Shown: positions 29,949 through 40,639 of the stretch, in pieces
Layout of the letters: each line of letters starts with the position of its first letter
Numbering within the stretch: position 1 is the stretch's first letter
Assembly: GCA_043228905.1 (NCBI GenBank)
Contig: JBHGNT010000017.1
Span: 11,160,001 to 11,224,000 of the forward strand
Origin: Azolla caroliniana
Lineage: Eukaryota > Polypodiophyta
DNA: 64,000 bases
Direction of reading: 5' to 3'
The notes under the pieces: model-generated
The model's database searches: none
Told to the model about the DNA's origin: nothing
What the model saw: only the letters and a program-made list of their open reading frames with translations
Position numbers and translations under genes: made by a program

Positions 29949-31688
29949 CTACCATATTTTCCTTGATGTAGCGTCTCCGACATAATGTCCTCCAGCCACA
30001 CCGCAGTGTGCTTCGCGCAATATTATTTCCTTCTCGTCGTTGCGCACTGCACACCGCCATATGCCATCTGCGCCTTTGTGGTATAGGGTGTCCTGTAATA
30101 GACAGAAGTGTCGGCTTTGAACTGCTAAGCGTTTCCTCTCGTCTCTGTTCATCTCCTCCGGAGGTAAGCCGGTGCTCAGAAATTGGTGCATGTTGGTAAG
30201 CCACTTGTCTTCCTCTACGACCGTACTATCCGATGTCGTTTCTGTTGTGACTCTAAACAGCTCAGCATCCAAAAATTCGTCTGGGACTCCGTCACCGGTT
30301 TCGCCGGAATCCAACCGGCTTAAATAGTCTGCTACCGCATGTTGTATGCCAGGTCGATGGAATATCTCGAACTCAAATTCTTGCAATAGTAACGTCCACT
30401 GGGCCAGCTTACCGGTGAGTGATGCTTTGGACCCCAAGTAGAGGAGCGCGGAATGATCTACGTGAAAGGAAAATTTCCTTCCTAACAGATAGTGTCTAAA
30501 CTTGGTGACACTGTAGATCATACCCAAGGCCTCCCTTTCCGTTGTGGAATAATTCCGTTCCTCCAGATTTGAAAAGAAAGTCGGGGCCGGTGGTGTGTTG
30601 GTTGTCGTCCTTCCTGTCTTCAGTCCTTCCGTGAAGCGTGGTACCAATTGCAATAGCCGCCCTAACGGCAGCGTTATTTGGCATTCTTTTAACACTTGCC
30701 ATGTTGGGTTTTCGGGCTGCCCTAAGCCAATGACCTCTTCGGCATTCTCCTTTTTTTGTTCGAGCTCCGCCACATTCCGCTCATTTGCCTTCTTCACCCA
30801 TTCGGTTGCCTGCTTCCGAATGGCTTCTTGAGTTTCCCACTTTGTGGCTTTGCCTTTTGATCTTGTAGTGACTTGTTGTATGTCCGCGACTTCCGCGTCT
30901 ACCATGTTCACCGTTGGTCGCTTGTCATAGCTCTTTGCCGGACATTGATTACTATAGTGGCCTTCTTGCCGACAATAATAGCAGTACGGCTTCCATGCGT
31001 TGCTGGATTCGGCGTGCGTGCTTGGTGGAGGACCGGGGGTAAGTGCTTGGATTTGGTCTGGTTGTTTGCTCGGAGCGCCCTTTTTCGGTTCTCGTGGATG
31101 ACCCCCCTTTTTGTTGAAATGACATTTCTTACTGAAATTATTTTTGTTGCGGTAACCTTGACGGTGTTGGTCGTCATACTTGCCATAGTCGTCCCTTCGG
31201 TGGTTGTAACCAAGGGAGTGATCCCAGTTGTATCTCTCGTACCGTCCATTATAGTCCCGGTATTTATCTTGTCTATCATACCGGTCATAAGCGTCTCTTC
31301 GATCGTTGTACTGGACATCTTGTGCCAGTCGGCAGCGCTCCTCTCGCCGCCAGCGTTCTTCTTCTTCCTCCTGGTTGCTCCGTGGTTCAATTTGCCAGAC
31401 CGGTGGTGCTTGCCAATTTAACAAGTTATACTCACATCGTTCCATTGTGTGACTTCTGGAGTGGCAAAGCAAGCACTGGGAACACATGGTGCATTCCAGT
31501 GCTGAATGTCCGGCATTCAGGCATGTCGTACACTGAACTGCTTGCCGGAAACTGAGGTCCTCTTCCGTTGGTAGTGTCCGCTGAAGGGCGCCCATGGTTA
31601 GCCATGAACTTGAGGTTTCCATTTCCCGAACTCGGTCGATCACTTTATCTATGCTGCTGGTGCGGAAATCAATAACGGTGCACACCAT
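29949..31688 (-). CDS. Element B gag-RNase H fusion ORF
   Basis: 579 open codons produced by an internal deletion. Residues 1-80 are capsid end (IDFRTSSIDKVIDRVREME). CTTCLNAGHSALEC is a knuckle at about 70-85, followed by an Arg/Tyr/Asp-rich stretch. A second knuckle, CYYCRQEGHYSNQC, is at about 250. The linker carries QVTTRSKGKATKW. Protease-upstream sequence ends PTFFSNLE, and RNase H begins in the same frame at ERNYSTTEREALGMIY (about 385). The remaining RNase H and integrase zinc region follow to the C-terminus. Protease and RT are absent. Whether it is expressed is unknown. Confidence 0.8.
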   Translation of the reverse strand: MVCTVIDFRTSSIDKVIDRVREMETSSSWLTMGALQRTLPTEEDLSFRQAVQCTTCLNAGHSALECTMCSQCLLCHSRSHTMERCEYNLLNWQAPPVWQIEPRSNQEEEEERWRREERCRLAQDVQYNDRRDAYDRYDRQDKYRDYNGRYERYNWDHSLGYNHRRDDYGKYDDQHRQGYRNKNNFSKKCHFNKKGGHPREPKKGAPSKQPDQIQALTPGPPPSTHAESSNAWKPYCYYCRQEGHYSNQCPAKSYDKRPTVNMVDAEVADIQQVTTRSKGKATKWETQEAIRKQATEWVKKANERNVAELEQKKENAEEVIGLGQPENPTWQVLKECQITLPLGRLLQLVPRFTEGLKTGRTTTNTPPAPTFFSNLEERNYSTTEREALGMIYSVTKFRHYLLGRKFSFHVDHSALLYLGSKASLTGKLAQWTLLLQEFEFEIFHRPGIQHAVADYLSRLDSGETGDGVPDEFLDAELFRVTTETTSDSTVVEEDKWLTNMHQFLSTGLPPEEMNRDERKRLAVQSRHFCLLQDTLYHKGADGIWRCAVRNDEKEIILREAHCGVAGGHYVGDATSRKIW

Positions 31689-31807
31689 ACGTAAGGGTTC
31701 CCGAAGGGCTGCTAAGAATATGGCCTTTGTTTCTTCCTCCAGTGGTATCCGGCTGAGTTGATTATGGATTCGCTGGAACCGGATGACAAACTGTTGAATG
31801 TTCTCCG

Positions 31808-32721
31808 TTACTTACTGCCGGATGATGAAAATAAGCCTACCATTTCGAGTTGGTCCATCTCCTTGTGAAAGAAATGCAAAATTTTTGTCTTTAATGTTTC
31901 AAACGTAGGGATGGTGTTGGGATCTTGTGTTCGGTGCGATCTGGCGGCCGGTCCCTCCAAGGTCATGCCGAACTCTTCCCTTTTTGAGCGTTCCTCTTCG
32001 GCTGCATTTAAGCGTTGGGACACATGGTTCGCCTCCCAGGTCTGTTGAAATGCATGGACGTGGGCTTCCGCGTCCGGATCATCCCGGTATCTGGGATATT
32101 GGAACGGCATATCGTCGTCTGGTGTCGGTACACGAGCTGGTGGTGTCGGTGGTCATTCCTCCTCTTTTGGTGTCGGAGGTTTTTCCCGGTCTTCTATTGC
32201 CATCGGAGATCTTTCCTGCTCCTTTTTTTGTGTAGGAGGCTTCTCCTCCTGGACTTCAGGTGTCGGAGGTCTCTCGTCCTCGACTTTTGGTTCCGGAGTG
32301 TTGTCAACTTCTGGTATCGGAGTTTCCAGCCTTGTCAATTCTGGTTCCGATGTCGGCAAGGTATCCGACTCCTCTCTGGTCCTCCTGGGTTGTCGTTACT
32401 GCTGCGGTAGTTCGTCTGCACACTGTATGTCCCGTCCGAACCTGATTCAAATGCCGAAAATGCTTCGGATTCGCCTTCCCCCACTGCCAATGCCTAGAGA
32501 AGGGATTTCGCTTCCCGGAGGCTGCTTAGGCTGCTTCCTTCGTCCAGGTAGGCGTTTTGTGGTAACCGAAGTGACTCCTTGGCCACTCTCCGGATCACCT
32601 TGGAAAACGAGCGATCCGCTCTGATTTCTTCTGCCGCTTGTTGGAAAGCCTCTCGCTTCCTTAGTCGTTCAACAAGTCTCCTTGCTCGCTCTGTAACCGG
32701 GCCGTTCGTTGGTCGCGTCAT
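31808..32721 (-). pseudogene. Element B gag N-terminal region
   Basis: Three open stretches: 32494-32721 (MTRPTNGPVTERARRL leader), 32153-32359 (repeated PTPEVQEEKPPTxKEEQE units) and 31808-32110 (MPFQYPRYRDDPDAEAHVH capsid start). They correspond to 17486-19312 of element A. A TGA about eleven codons before the capsid Met interrupts the leader-capsid reading. Confidence 0.8.
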
Positions 32722-32776
32722 CCATTCCCGCCGATGTTCTCCGCGATTGTGCAGGAATCGTGATCGCCAAAAACTG

Positions 32777-33196
32777 TGTTATTCCTTATGGTCGGACAAT
32801 GGCCTAACATAGGGTGTCTCCGGAAGACACTTCACCAAAGGGGTGTTACGGTGAGATAACTTAAGACACAACGATTAATTCGACTTAATTGGCTACTTAG
32901 CAATAAGGTATACACTTAATACACATGTAAGATATAACAATTAATACAGAACGGTAATCAATACGTGAAGATAAAACAAGAAGCTTATATTAATTCTCCG
33001 TTAAAGTTATACATTGTAACCGGGCCTTTATATAGGTCACCGGTGCTGCTTACAAAAACGGTGCCAACCGGCACCTGTTCGGAACCGGTCCATCTGTTCA
33101 CTACATAATTATAATCTACTTTACTTAATTAAAATATATTCCGAATAACCATCGCTTTCACATTCTGGTCTCTGAATCTTTGCCAGTCGGGTAACC
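32777..33196 (-). repeat. Element B 5' LTR
   Basis: 420 bp. Relative to the partner LTR it has a single TGCTTACAAAAACGG unit and lacks about 30 bp between two CCGGTCC copies (near 33086). The outer terminus reads GTAACC instead of GTAACA. GAATG follows. Confidence 0.9.
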
Positions 33197-33201
33197 GAAT
33201 G

Positions 33202-33481
33202 AGTAGTCCTCCAATTTGTATCCTAGTGTGAACTCGTCCAAAGAGTTAGGGCTTACTATATAAGTAATAACCTAACGGTGTATTCAAAAAGAGAGGAACC
33301 TCTTGATCATCTTGTATAGCGATCCGTGTGTGTGTGTGTGAGAGAGAGCATAATAACAAAGTTTCCATTAAATCTTAAACCGCGTCTATCTTCTGTTTAT
33401 TCTCTTGCCTTCCTTCTGTGTTGTTTGCTGAACACTACGATAGATCCTCACACATATTTTTCTGCACATATTCAATCAACA
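33202..33481 (+). repeat. Probable remainder of Copia E 3' LTR
   Basis: Sequence resumes after element B with AGTAGTCCTCC, a TATA-like CTATATAAG (about 33258), a TG microsatellite and a possible LTR end TCAATCAACA (33472-33481). The assignment rests on position (continuity with 26830-26845) and LTR-like composition only. Confidence 0.4.
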
Positions 33482-34188
33482 AGGGGCTTGTATAAAAAGT
33501 GCTCACTGAGCACAATGTATGTACAAAGTTCTTATTATTTGAAATAGAAGTTGTTGTCTGCTCTCTCTCTCTCTCTTTATTCTCTGTGTTTACCTAACTG
33601 TCGAGTTTCCAAAACCGACTGTGTACTCAGTGTCTATCGCACATGCTTCCGCACACATATTCTTTTTCACTACCCTTGTGCCAAACTTGTGTGACCATCA
33701 ATTTTTCTTCACTACCAAATAGTTTCATGAACCTTGCATAGATCCTCGATGTCAAGGCCATAGCCAAGGACAAGTTTAAAGTGAAGAAGAGAATGAGAAG
33801 AGGAAAATAAGAGGATATTGAAAACATATTAATGATAAGAACAAGGTAAGAACAAGGGTTATAAGAATATGTTGAAGACTAGTGTTGAACCAAAATTGGT
33901 CATCAATACTCATGCACATGCTTATATAGCATGACACATGTATGCTCACCACCTTGTAGGCGCATGACCGCCACTTGACATTCATGTAAGTATGCCACTT
34001 GGCATTCATCTACGCATCACACTTGATGATCATGTGTTAGCCCATGATATTATATATATTCTCAATAATCCAATGTTGACAACAATAATATAATCTAGTA
34101 TAGGGGTTGAGGTTGTACATTTTCCTTGAATAGGTCATGGGTTCAAATCTCTATTAAGAGTTTAGAGTTTTGATACATGTTCATAACA
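33482..34188 (-). repeat. Gypsy-F 3' LTR-like region
   Basis: The right boundary is well placed. On the minus strand a PPT (AAAGGAAGGGGATAA, 34189-34203) precedes TGTTATGAACATG starting at 34188. The left boundary is not found. Contents are non-coding apart from a CT microsatellite (33563-33577), which may belong to flanking DNA, and a tRNA-like segment. Confidence 0.5.
34096..34152 (+). other. tRNA-like segment in Gypsy-F LTR
   Basis: TAGTATAGGGGTTGAGG followed 44 nt on by GGTTCAAATC. It has A-box/B-box-like order and spacing and lies 36-92 bp inside the LTR edge. Confidence 0.4.
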
Positions 34189-34204
34189 TTATCCCCTTCC
34201 TTTG

Positions 34205-34876
34205 ATGACGAGTTTTACGAGTCGCAATGCATGGACTAGGACTTGGCTTATTTGGATATCTATTATGAAATTCAACTACAAGTTTTGTGACATTGATAAT
34301 TGATAAAACAATCAAGGTACTTTTCCAAGGTTTGATTGGTACATTCGGTTTAACCATGAGGTTCTATATGATAGCTTGAAGAGGGTTTACAATCAATTTG
34401 GAGGAGCCCAAGCAAGTGTTTACAAATTTTTGAGATGAATTGTGGGCCTTGATCAAGAAGTCCATGATGCTGAAACACTTCACACATAACCATATATGTT
34501 GTCTCATGGTTGTTAATAGTTTCATGCATGGTAGACAATGTGTCATCTTAGTGAACCGAATGACAACAATAAGGATGGAATCAAAACCTTTGGAAGATGG
34601 AAGGTCAGTAATGAAATACAAAGATATAGACTTCCACAGACCATCTAAAACTAGTAAGGGTTGGAGTAACCCATATGGTCAACGTCAAGGATACTTGGAC
34701 CAACAACATGCATCACAACTAAAAATGTATTCCTCAACATAATTGCAAAGATGCGATCACCAATAGCTTCTAGGCTATTTCCAAAGTTTTGTGAACTCCA
34801 AAATGTCTAGCCATTGGCATGTCATGGCAGTGTTGTAAAACTAGGAGTCGAGAACAACGATTAGGGACATAAAGTA
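34205..34876 (-). pseudogene. Gypsy-F integrase remnant
   Basis: Zinc region LYVPNRCSRLLVLQHCHDMPMARHFG (about 34770-34870), then FITDLPSSKGFDSILIVVIRFTKMTH (34364-34621) and QFISKICKHLLGLLQ. The core then breaks off after TNQTLEKYL, and a short C-terminal stretch runs into the PPT, implying an internal deletion near 34260. Confidence 0.8.
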
Positions 34877-34881
34877 AATTA

Positions 34882-34916
34882 TGTAAAGAATCGGGAGTGA
34901 TTCTGTGCAACGGAAG

Positions 34917-34951
<35 letters not shown>

Positions 34952-35245
34952 AGAGAGAGAGAACATGATGTATACAGAAAACAAGAAAAATGTATTAACA
35001 AGAACAAGAGTGAACCAACGATTATAAAGAGGAGGAGAAAGTGCTTATATAGTCACCTTCTCTCTATGTTTTCTCACTACAATCACCACTTGCAAAAGAG
35101 GTGGGTGGGGACTTAACTATCTACTAATTCTGTGTCATAGAACTTTATGACATACTAGTTACTATACTAGGAGGTGGGGTTTTGACACACTTGAGTATAC
35201 TAAGGTGTGTTCCCACACAAGGGAAATTGAGTTTGATTCTCAACA
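34882..35245 (-). repeat. Copia G 3' LTR
   Basis: 364 bp. On the minus strand it starts TGTTGAGAATC and ends CTTTACA. It contains a TATA-like CTATATAAGC (around 35042-35052 on the opposite strand) and a long (TG)n/(AG)n tract (34919-34962) toward the U5 end. Confidence 0.9.
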
Positions 35246-35544
35246 CGCCCCTTCAAAAGCAACTCACCGAATAGTTAGTTCGGACTAGTCTTCGGGTAGC
35301 TTTGAGTTAGCTCTAGATCCAACTACAGATGGCCGGCTCACTCATGTGATCGTTCTACTCCGATCGACTTCGTGTCAAATGGTTCCTCACTCCCCCTCAA
35401 GCTCGGTTGGTCGGTGGTCGAGAGATCTAGGTTCGTCGTGAACTGCCATAGCTTGTTGACGCCCAGGGCCTTTGTGAAGATGTCGGTCGTCTACAAGTTT
35501 GTGCTTATGTGTTGCAGGTCGACATCTCCGGGCAGGACACAAGC

Positions 35545-36910
35545 TCAAATAAAGTGATAATGCACCTCAATGTGCTTAGTCCAAGTGTGGAATACTAGGT
35601 TGTAGGCCAAGTGGATGTTACTCAAGTTGTTGCAGTAGAGTTGAATCTTATCCTTGATGGGAACGCCCAGATCCTTCAACCTTCTTTTGAGCCAAACGGC
35701 TTCACATGCGGTGACGACTGTGCCCCTGTATTTGGCCTCTGTGCTCAATAGTGTGACTATCAACTACTTCTTGTTGCTCCAAGATATGGCTACACTCCCG
35801 AGGGAGAAGACAAAGCCCGATGTTGATTGTCTATCGTCTTTGTAGTCGGGCCAATCGACATTGGTGTAACTTTTGAGTCGAATCGGTGCGGCCTATTTGT
35901 AGAGAATGTCGAAATCCATTGTCCCACTTACATAGCGTAACACTTGCTTAGCACAGTCCAGGTGAATGTTTTGTGGCGTCTGCATAAACTGGCTAAGGAG
36001 GCAGAACGGGTAGCTGAGGTTGGCTCGAGTAATGGTGAGATAAATAAGGCTTCCGACAAGTTGCCAATAATATGTCAGCTCACACTCTTCTGTGCAAGAA
36101 TTGGCATCTAGTTTGAGATTTCGATCGAGAGGGGTAGCAACGAGCTTACACTCTGTCATCCCAAACTTGTAAAGAAGATTGAGGATATAATGACGTTGAG
36201 AGATCATGATGTCGTCTGGAGTCTGAATTACTTCTATCCCTAGAAAGTAATGGAGCTCCTTCATGTCTTTCATTTCCAATCAGCCGGAGAGTAGCTCTTT
36301 GATATGTTTGATATCTGCTAAATGCTCTCCTCCAATGACCAAGTCATCCACATATATTATGATAAATATCTATCCTCTAGAGTTGCTCTAGATTAATAGA
36401 GAATTATCAGACTTGGACATTTTAAAACCGATTTGGTGAAGATAGTGTTATCTTTGAATGTCAGGCTCTAGGTGCTTGCTTGAGGCCGTAGAGAGGCTTC
36501 TTGAGTCAACAAACAACAATCGGATGCGTACTCGACTTGAATCCGAGTGGTTGTACCATGTACACCTCCTCATCTAATTTGCCTTGGAGAAAGGCGTTCT
36601 TGATGTCCATTTGGTGGAGGTGCCACCCTTTGGCTGTTGCAAGCGCGATCACGGTTCGAATGGTAGTCATCTTTGCCATTGGGGCAAAGGTTTCTTCGCA
36701 ATCGACTCCATGTGTCTACGCATAGTATTTTACCACAAGGTGGGCCTTGTACCGATTGACGGGGCCATCGGCATTGTGCTTCACCTTGAATATCCATCTA
36801 CATCCAATTGCCTTTTGATGGCGTGAAGAGGGGACAAGATCCCATGTCTCATTTCTAGAGAGTGCATGCATCTCCTCATTCATCGCTTCAACCCATTTCA
36901 GATCCTTCAT
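35545..36910 (-). pseudogene. Copia G reverse transcriptase and RNase H
   Basis: RT starts around 36910 (KWVEAMNEEMHALSRNETWDLV and IGCRWIFKVK). IYVDDLVIGGEHL is the intact YVDD box near 36335-36365. MKELHYFLGIEVIQ and LVGSLIYLTITRANLSY are at 35893-36279. RNase H (TEAKYRGTVVTACEAVWLKRRL and TKHIEVHYHFI) is at 35545-35763. Frame changes separate these blocks. Confidence 0.88.
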
Positions 36911-37209
36911 GACTTCGGAAAAAGTTTTCGGCTCTTAGACTGTTGCCACCTTCAGCATGAATGCATAATGATATGCCATGTAGTCATTGTAGCCGAAACG
37001 ACTGACTACGTTCTTCTCTCGAGTGGACCGACGTGGTTGTTCAATTGTCTTCATGAATGCTTTCTCAGCTCCTGATGTCCTCATGATAGGCACACCAATC
37101 CACCGTACTCGCTATCGAGTGAGTGAGCCGATTCATTTCCATCTAAGTCTTCATACTCGGGCTTTTTGGCCTTTGCTTTGTCCATCTTCGGACTCGGCAG
37201 AGATGTGCT

Positions 37210-38402
37210 TTAGTCGCTCGGAGGCTCTTGAGGTCCGCTCAATTTGGTTGAGACCAGACTCTCTTCGATTATTGACCTTAATTGATCATTGTCCTCTGTG
37301 TCGTCAAGGTTGACCGAAAATGATTCGAGAGGAGTCGGCTCAAGTTCGTACCATGATGTTGATTCGTCAAAGACTACATCTCGACTTGTGCGAACCTTCC
37401 GAGTAGATGGGTTGAAGCATTTGTACCCCTTTTTCTCCATTGAGTACCCCACGAGGATACACTTCTCCGATTTTGGATAGAGCTTTTGCACTTTTCATCG
37501 GGAATGTGTACAAATGCGATAGAGCCGAATATCCTTATGTGGGATAGGTCCGACTTCTTTCCATAGAACTTCTTATTGGGAATCGGATCATCAATCCTTG
37601 AAAGATATGCTAAAAGACACAACCCAACTAGTCGGAATTGTCATCAACCATCTAGTCAGCCCGACTAGTCAGTCGTGTCTTCGACATGGATCACTTATAT
37701 AATATATATTGTCGATCCTCCATGTCGACAACACCTTGTCTTCGACTATCGACTCTTTGTCCGACCAGTCGGCTACTCCCATAGGAGGCACATATTCCTA
37801 ACAATTCTTGTAAGGAGTGATATCGTGCACTCTAAATGTGTGCAACGATTCATTATATAGACGATCGTGTTTGCCGCTTTAGCCTAGTATGATTTCAGCA
37901 TATGTTTCTCATTCATCATTGCCCTTGCCACCTCGAGTATATGCTAGTTCTTTCGTTTCACTACCCCGTTCTATTGAGGTGTGTGTCAGCAAGTGAACTC
38001 ATGCCGAATTCCTTCTTGTCGAAGGTATGTTGTCAAGGCATCAGAGAAATACTCCTTACCGACGTTCGATCGAAGGCATCAGACATGCCGATCGGTTGCT
38101 TTTTCGACTTCGTTTTTGAATTTTTGGAAGTGCAAGAACACTTCACTCTTCTGCCACATTGGGAATATCCAGGTGTGCCTGGAGAAGTCATCGATGAACG
38201 TCACATAGTACTGGAAACCACCGAATGTTGTCGTTTGGTTTGGTCCCCATACATATGATTGTATTACATCCAGGATCCCTTTGCTCACATTCCTCTCTTT
38301 CGGGAATAGTTGACGATGTTGTTTGCCAAACTGGCAGGCCTCGCATCCACCTATAATATCCTTCTCGGTAAAGGTTGGAAGTCCGATGACAACTCCTTTC
38401 AA
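37210..38402 (-). pseudogene. Copia G integrase, interrupted
   Basis: 38079-38402 holds CEACQFGKQHRQLFP and the first catalytic part (YYVTFIDDFSRHTWIF). Further core lies around 37860-38080 in broken frames. 37210-37622 carries the C-terminal part DLSHIRIFGSIAFVHIPDEK, VGYSMEKKGYKCFNPSTRKV and SRDVVFDESTSW. A solo LTR at 37577-37803 separates TPYKN from KKFYGKK. Confidence 0.85.
37577..37803 (-). mobile_element. Short solo LTR in Copia G integrase
   Basis: 227 bp. On the minus strand it begins TGTTAGGAATATG and ends GATTCCCA. TTCTT occurs on both sides (37570-37574, 37805-37809), apart by one or two extra bases. The interior is dominated by GACTAGTCGG/GTCGAC-type short motifs also seen near 63060-63345. 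Confidence 0.6.
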
Positions 38403-38420
38403 CTACATTCCTTTGAGCTT

Positions 38421-39759
38421 CTAGACATTAATGTGGCCAATTCTTTTGTGCCATAGCTCTAGGTCGGAGTCAACTTTATGACCTTTGGCAAACATTGCCG
38501 ATTTAATCTCGCGAGAGTCAAGGATGGACATTCGGCCTCTCTTCATCCGTGAGCAATAATTCGACCTTCCTTTTCGATGAAGCATCCTCGTTGAACTAAA
38601 CTTGCATGCCTTGTTCCACAATTTGGCCGACCGAGACTAGATTCTTCGTTATTGTTGGAACACAGTAAGACGTTCTTGATGTATGTTCGGTTGCCCTCTT
38701 CACCGAATGGGACATTACCGACATGTTGAATGGGGTGAATAGTGTCATTCCCACTTTCCACATAGTTGGGCCATTCATGCTTTCATAGCTCTCAGAACCA
38801 ATCTTCATGAGACGTCATGTGATTGGATGCTCGACAAACCATACATTTTCTGAGTTGGAGGTCATTGTCAAGCACAATGGCATCATTGAATTCACTCTGT
38901 GTCACATCATGAACATTCCACCACAATCGTCGTAGTCGGAATTTGAGGCGTAGTTACTAAGTTGTTGGCTTGTGAAGGTCGACTCACTCTTCTTCTTCCG
39001 ACACTCTGCCTTGTGATGGCCGAATTTGCCACTATATCCGCATTGAATGGAGTTGTTTTGTCGGCTGGGTCCAGCATGATTGCTCCCCCTTCTTCTAGAA
39101 GTTCCACCTCGCGTGTTTGCAACATCTTGCTAGTAGTAGAAGTTCTGTTTGCGGAGTTGTTCTTAGTTGTGACGGCCTTCACCGAATCGGCTTTTTCTTC
39201 CACGACTTTGTCCCCTTCCTCCATCCGAATTCGAATAGAGCATGTGTCCTTCTTGCACATTGCTCCTCGTTCGGACGTAATTTTCTTCGACCAACAGCAT
39301 TGATTGAAGATCGAAGAATGATTGACAGTTCTCTCTTGCGAGGACAGCTAACCATATGGCGTTGAACCGAGGTGCTACGCCTTCGAGGCATATCAGCGCC
39401 ATTTCATCGTCTTCAATGTTAACATTAATCAACCCGAGGGAGTCACGTAGCTCCTTGATCTTCAAGGTGTAACCGCCGATTGACATATCCCTCTATTGTA
39501 TGTTGTTCAACTCTTGGTGGAGTTGAAGCTTTTGTGTGATTGTGCTGGCTGCGAATCTCTTTTTGAGGTTCCCCCACATCTCTTTTCGCATTTTGGCCTC
39601 ACAAATGTAGCCGAGCATGTGATCATGAATGCATGATGCAAGGCAATACAACACGCGACTCGCAGCTTGCTCCCAAGTTGGGTCGTCGACATGTGTCGGG
39701 TTGGGTTGATTCATTCTCAGCTTGCTCCCACTTGAGTATACTAAGGTGTGTTCCCACAC
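38421..39759 (-). pseudogene. Copia G gag, nucleocapsid and protease region
   Basis: Gag (39163-39759): WEQAASRVLYCLASCIHDHM, KEMWGNLKKRFAASTITQKLQLHQELNNIQ, GYTLKIKELRDSLGLINVNI. A CCHC-like knuckle with a substituted second Cys (CGYSGKFGHHKAEC) is near 38995-39045. The protease end and GAG-pre-integrase LELWHKRIGHINV are at 38421-38621. Several frame shifts. Confidence 0.82.
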
Positions 39760-39786
39760 AAGGGAAGTAGAGTTTCATTCTCAACA
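39730..39786 (-). repeat. Copia G 5' LTR stub
   Basis: The first ~57 bp of the LTR (TGTTGAGAATGAAACTC to CTCAAGTG) match 35188-35245 with a few changes. They are then joined directly to gag, so about 300 bp of LTR and the leader with PBS were deleted. The outer end keeps the AATTA duplication. Confidence 0.85.
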
Positions 39787-39791
39787 AATTA

Positions 39792-40232
39792 TTTCAAAAA
39801 GGTAAATTATCATGTCAATTGAATTGACTATAATCATTACGAGAATTCATGGACCTTGAACAAGAAGCACAATCTAGAATGATATGATTCAATACATCTT
39901 GTATGAATTCATTTGCTTCAAGTTGACTATGAATTGAATTAATAAACATTCGAATAATCCGTGGAGGCCTTAAATGTATTAGTTTCCATCACCTGTAAAC
40001 GATCAAAACCAAGGAGAATTTACTTTTGATGGTCAAAAGTAGGTTCCCCTAAACAAGGTGCCATGTAGGAACCCTAACATAGAGCATTTGTCTTTCCTTG
40101 GTGTATTCTAAGGCAATACACAATTAAGAAATCAAAGCACATAAGAAATTGTGCCCAACGAGCCAGTCGATGGTTCAAGACTCGCACATTCTAGAAATAT
40201 GTTAGGTTCTTGTGATCATTGTAGACAATGAT
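39792..40232 (-). pseudogene. Gypsy-F RNase H C-terminal part
   Basis: Minus-strand reading near 40060-40230 gives VYNDHKNLTYF, NVRVLNHRLARWAQFL and FDFLIVY, the end of gypsy RNase H. The remaining 39792-40050 lies between RNase H and integrase in broken frames. Confidence 0.75.
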
Positions 40233-40639
40233 TGTTGAGAGTCAAACCCAACGTCCCCAATGTAATGGCTTTCACACTAGCAATGGACGCACTAGGTTTA
40301 TGCTAGTTTTGTAAATAGTAGAAAGGGTAGTTGCCCTAAGTTAGTTGGTATTTAAACCAACTCTTTTGTAACCTAGTTACTGTCGGATGTATTTTTTGTT
40401 GTAACTGTTTTCTTGCTAATACAACTTCTTGTTCTTTGTCTCTAAGTTCACTCGCTCGCTCACTCACTCACTCACTCTCTCTCTCTCTCTCTCTAAATAC
40501 CTCAAAGGTATGCAATGCTTTGTGAATGAAGATCGTACTATCTCACAACAAAATGCTTGCCATAAAGCATATGAAGAAAGATTGAAAAATAAGGTTAAGG
40601 ATGGGCCTAAAGATGGAAATGTAGGCAAATAGGGACAGG

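Larger units (their letters stand above)
26846..33196 (-). mobile_element. Element B: internally deleted relative of element A
   Basis: Same family and orientation as element A, with a perfect 5 bp TSD GAATG (26841-26845, 33197-33201). LTRs are 26846-27331 and 32777-33196. Two large internal deletions relative to A remove (i) most of protease, all of RT and the start of RNase H and (ii) the second half of integrase through the N-terminal domain of the third ORF. What remains is gag, a gag-RNase H fusion, half an integrase and the coiled-coil ORF. It is non-autonomous. Confidence 0.9.
34882..39786 (-). mobile_element. Copia G, Ty1/copia element with full domain order
   Basis: Minus-strand Copia flanked by the perfect TSD AATTA (34877-34881, 39787-39791). 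The 3' LTR is 34882-35245. The 5' LTR survives only as its first ~57 bp (39730-39786) fused to gag. Order: gag, knuckle, protease, integrase, RT, RNase H, PPT (AAGGGGCG next to 35246). All domains carry stops. A 227 bp solo LTR interrupts integrase. Confidence 0.9.
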
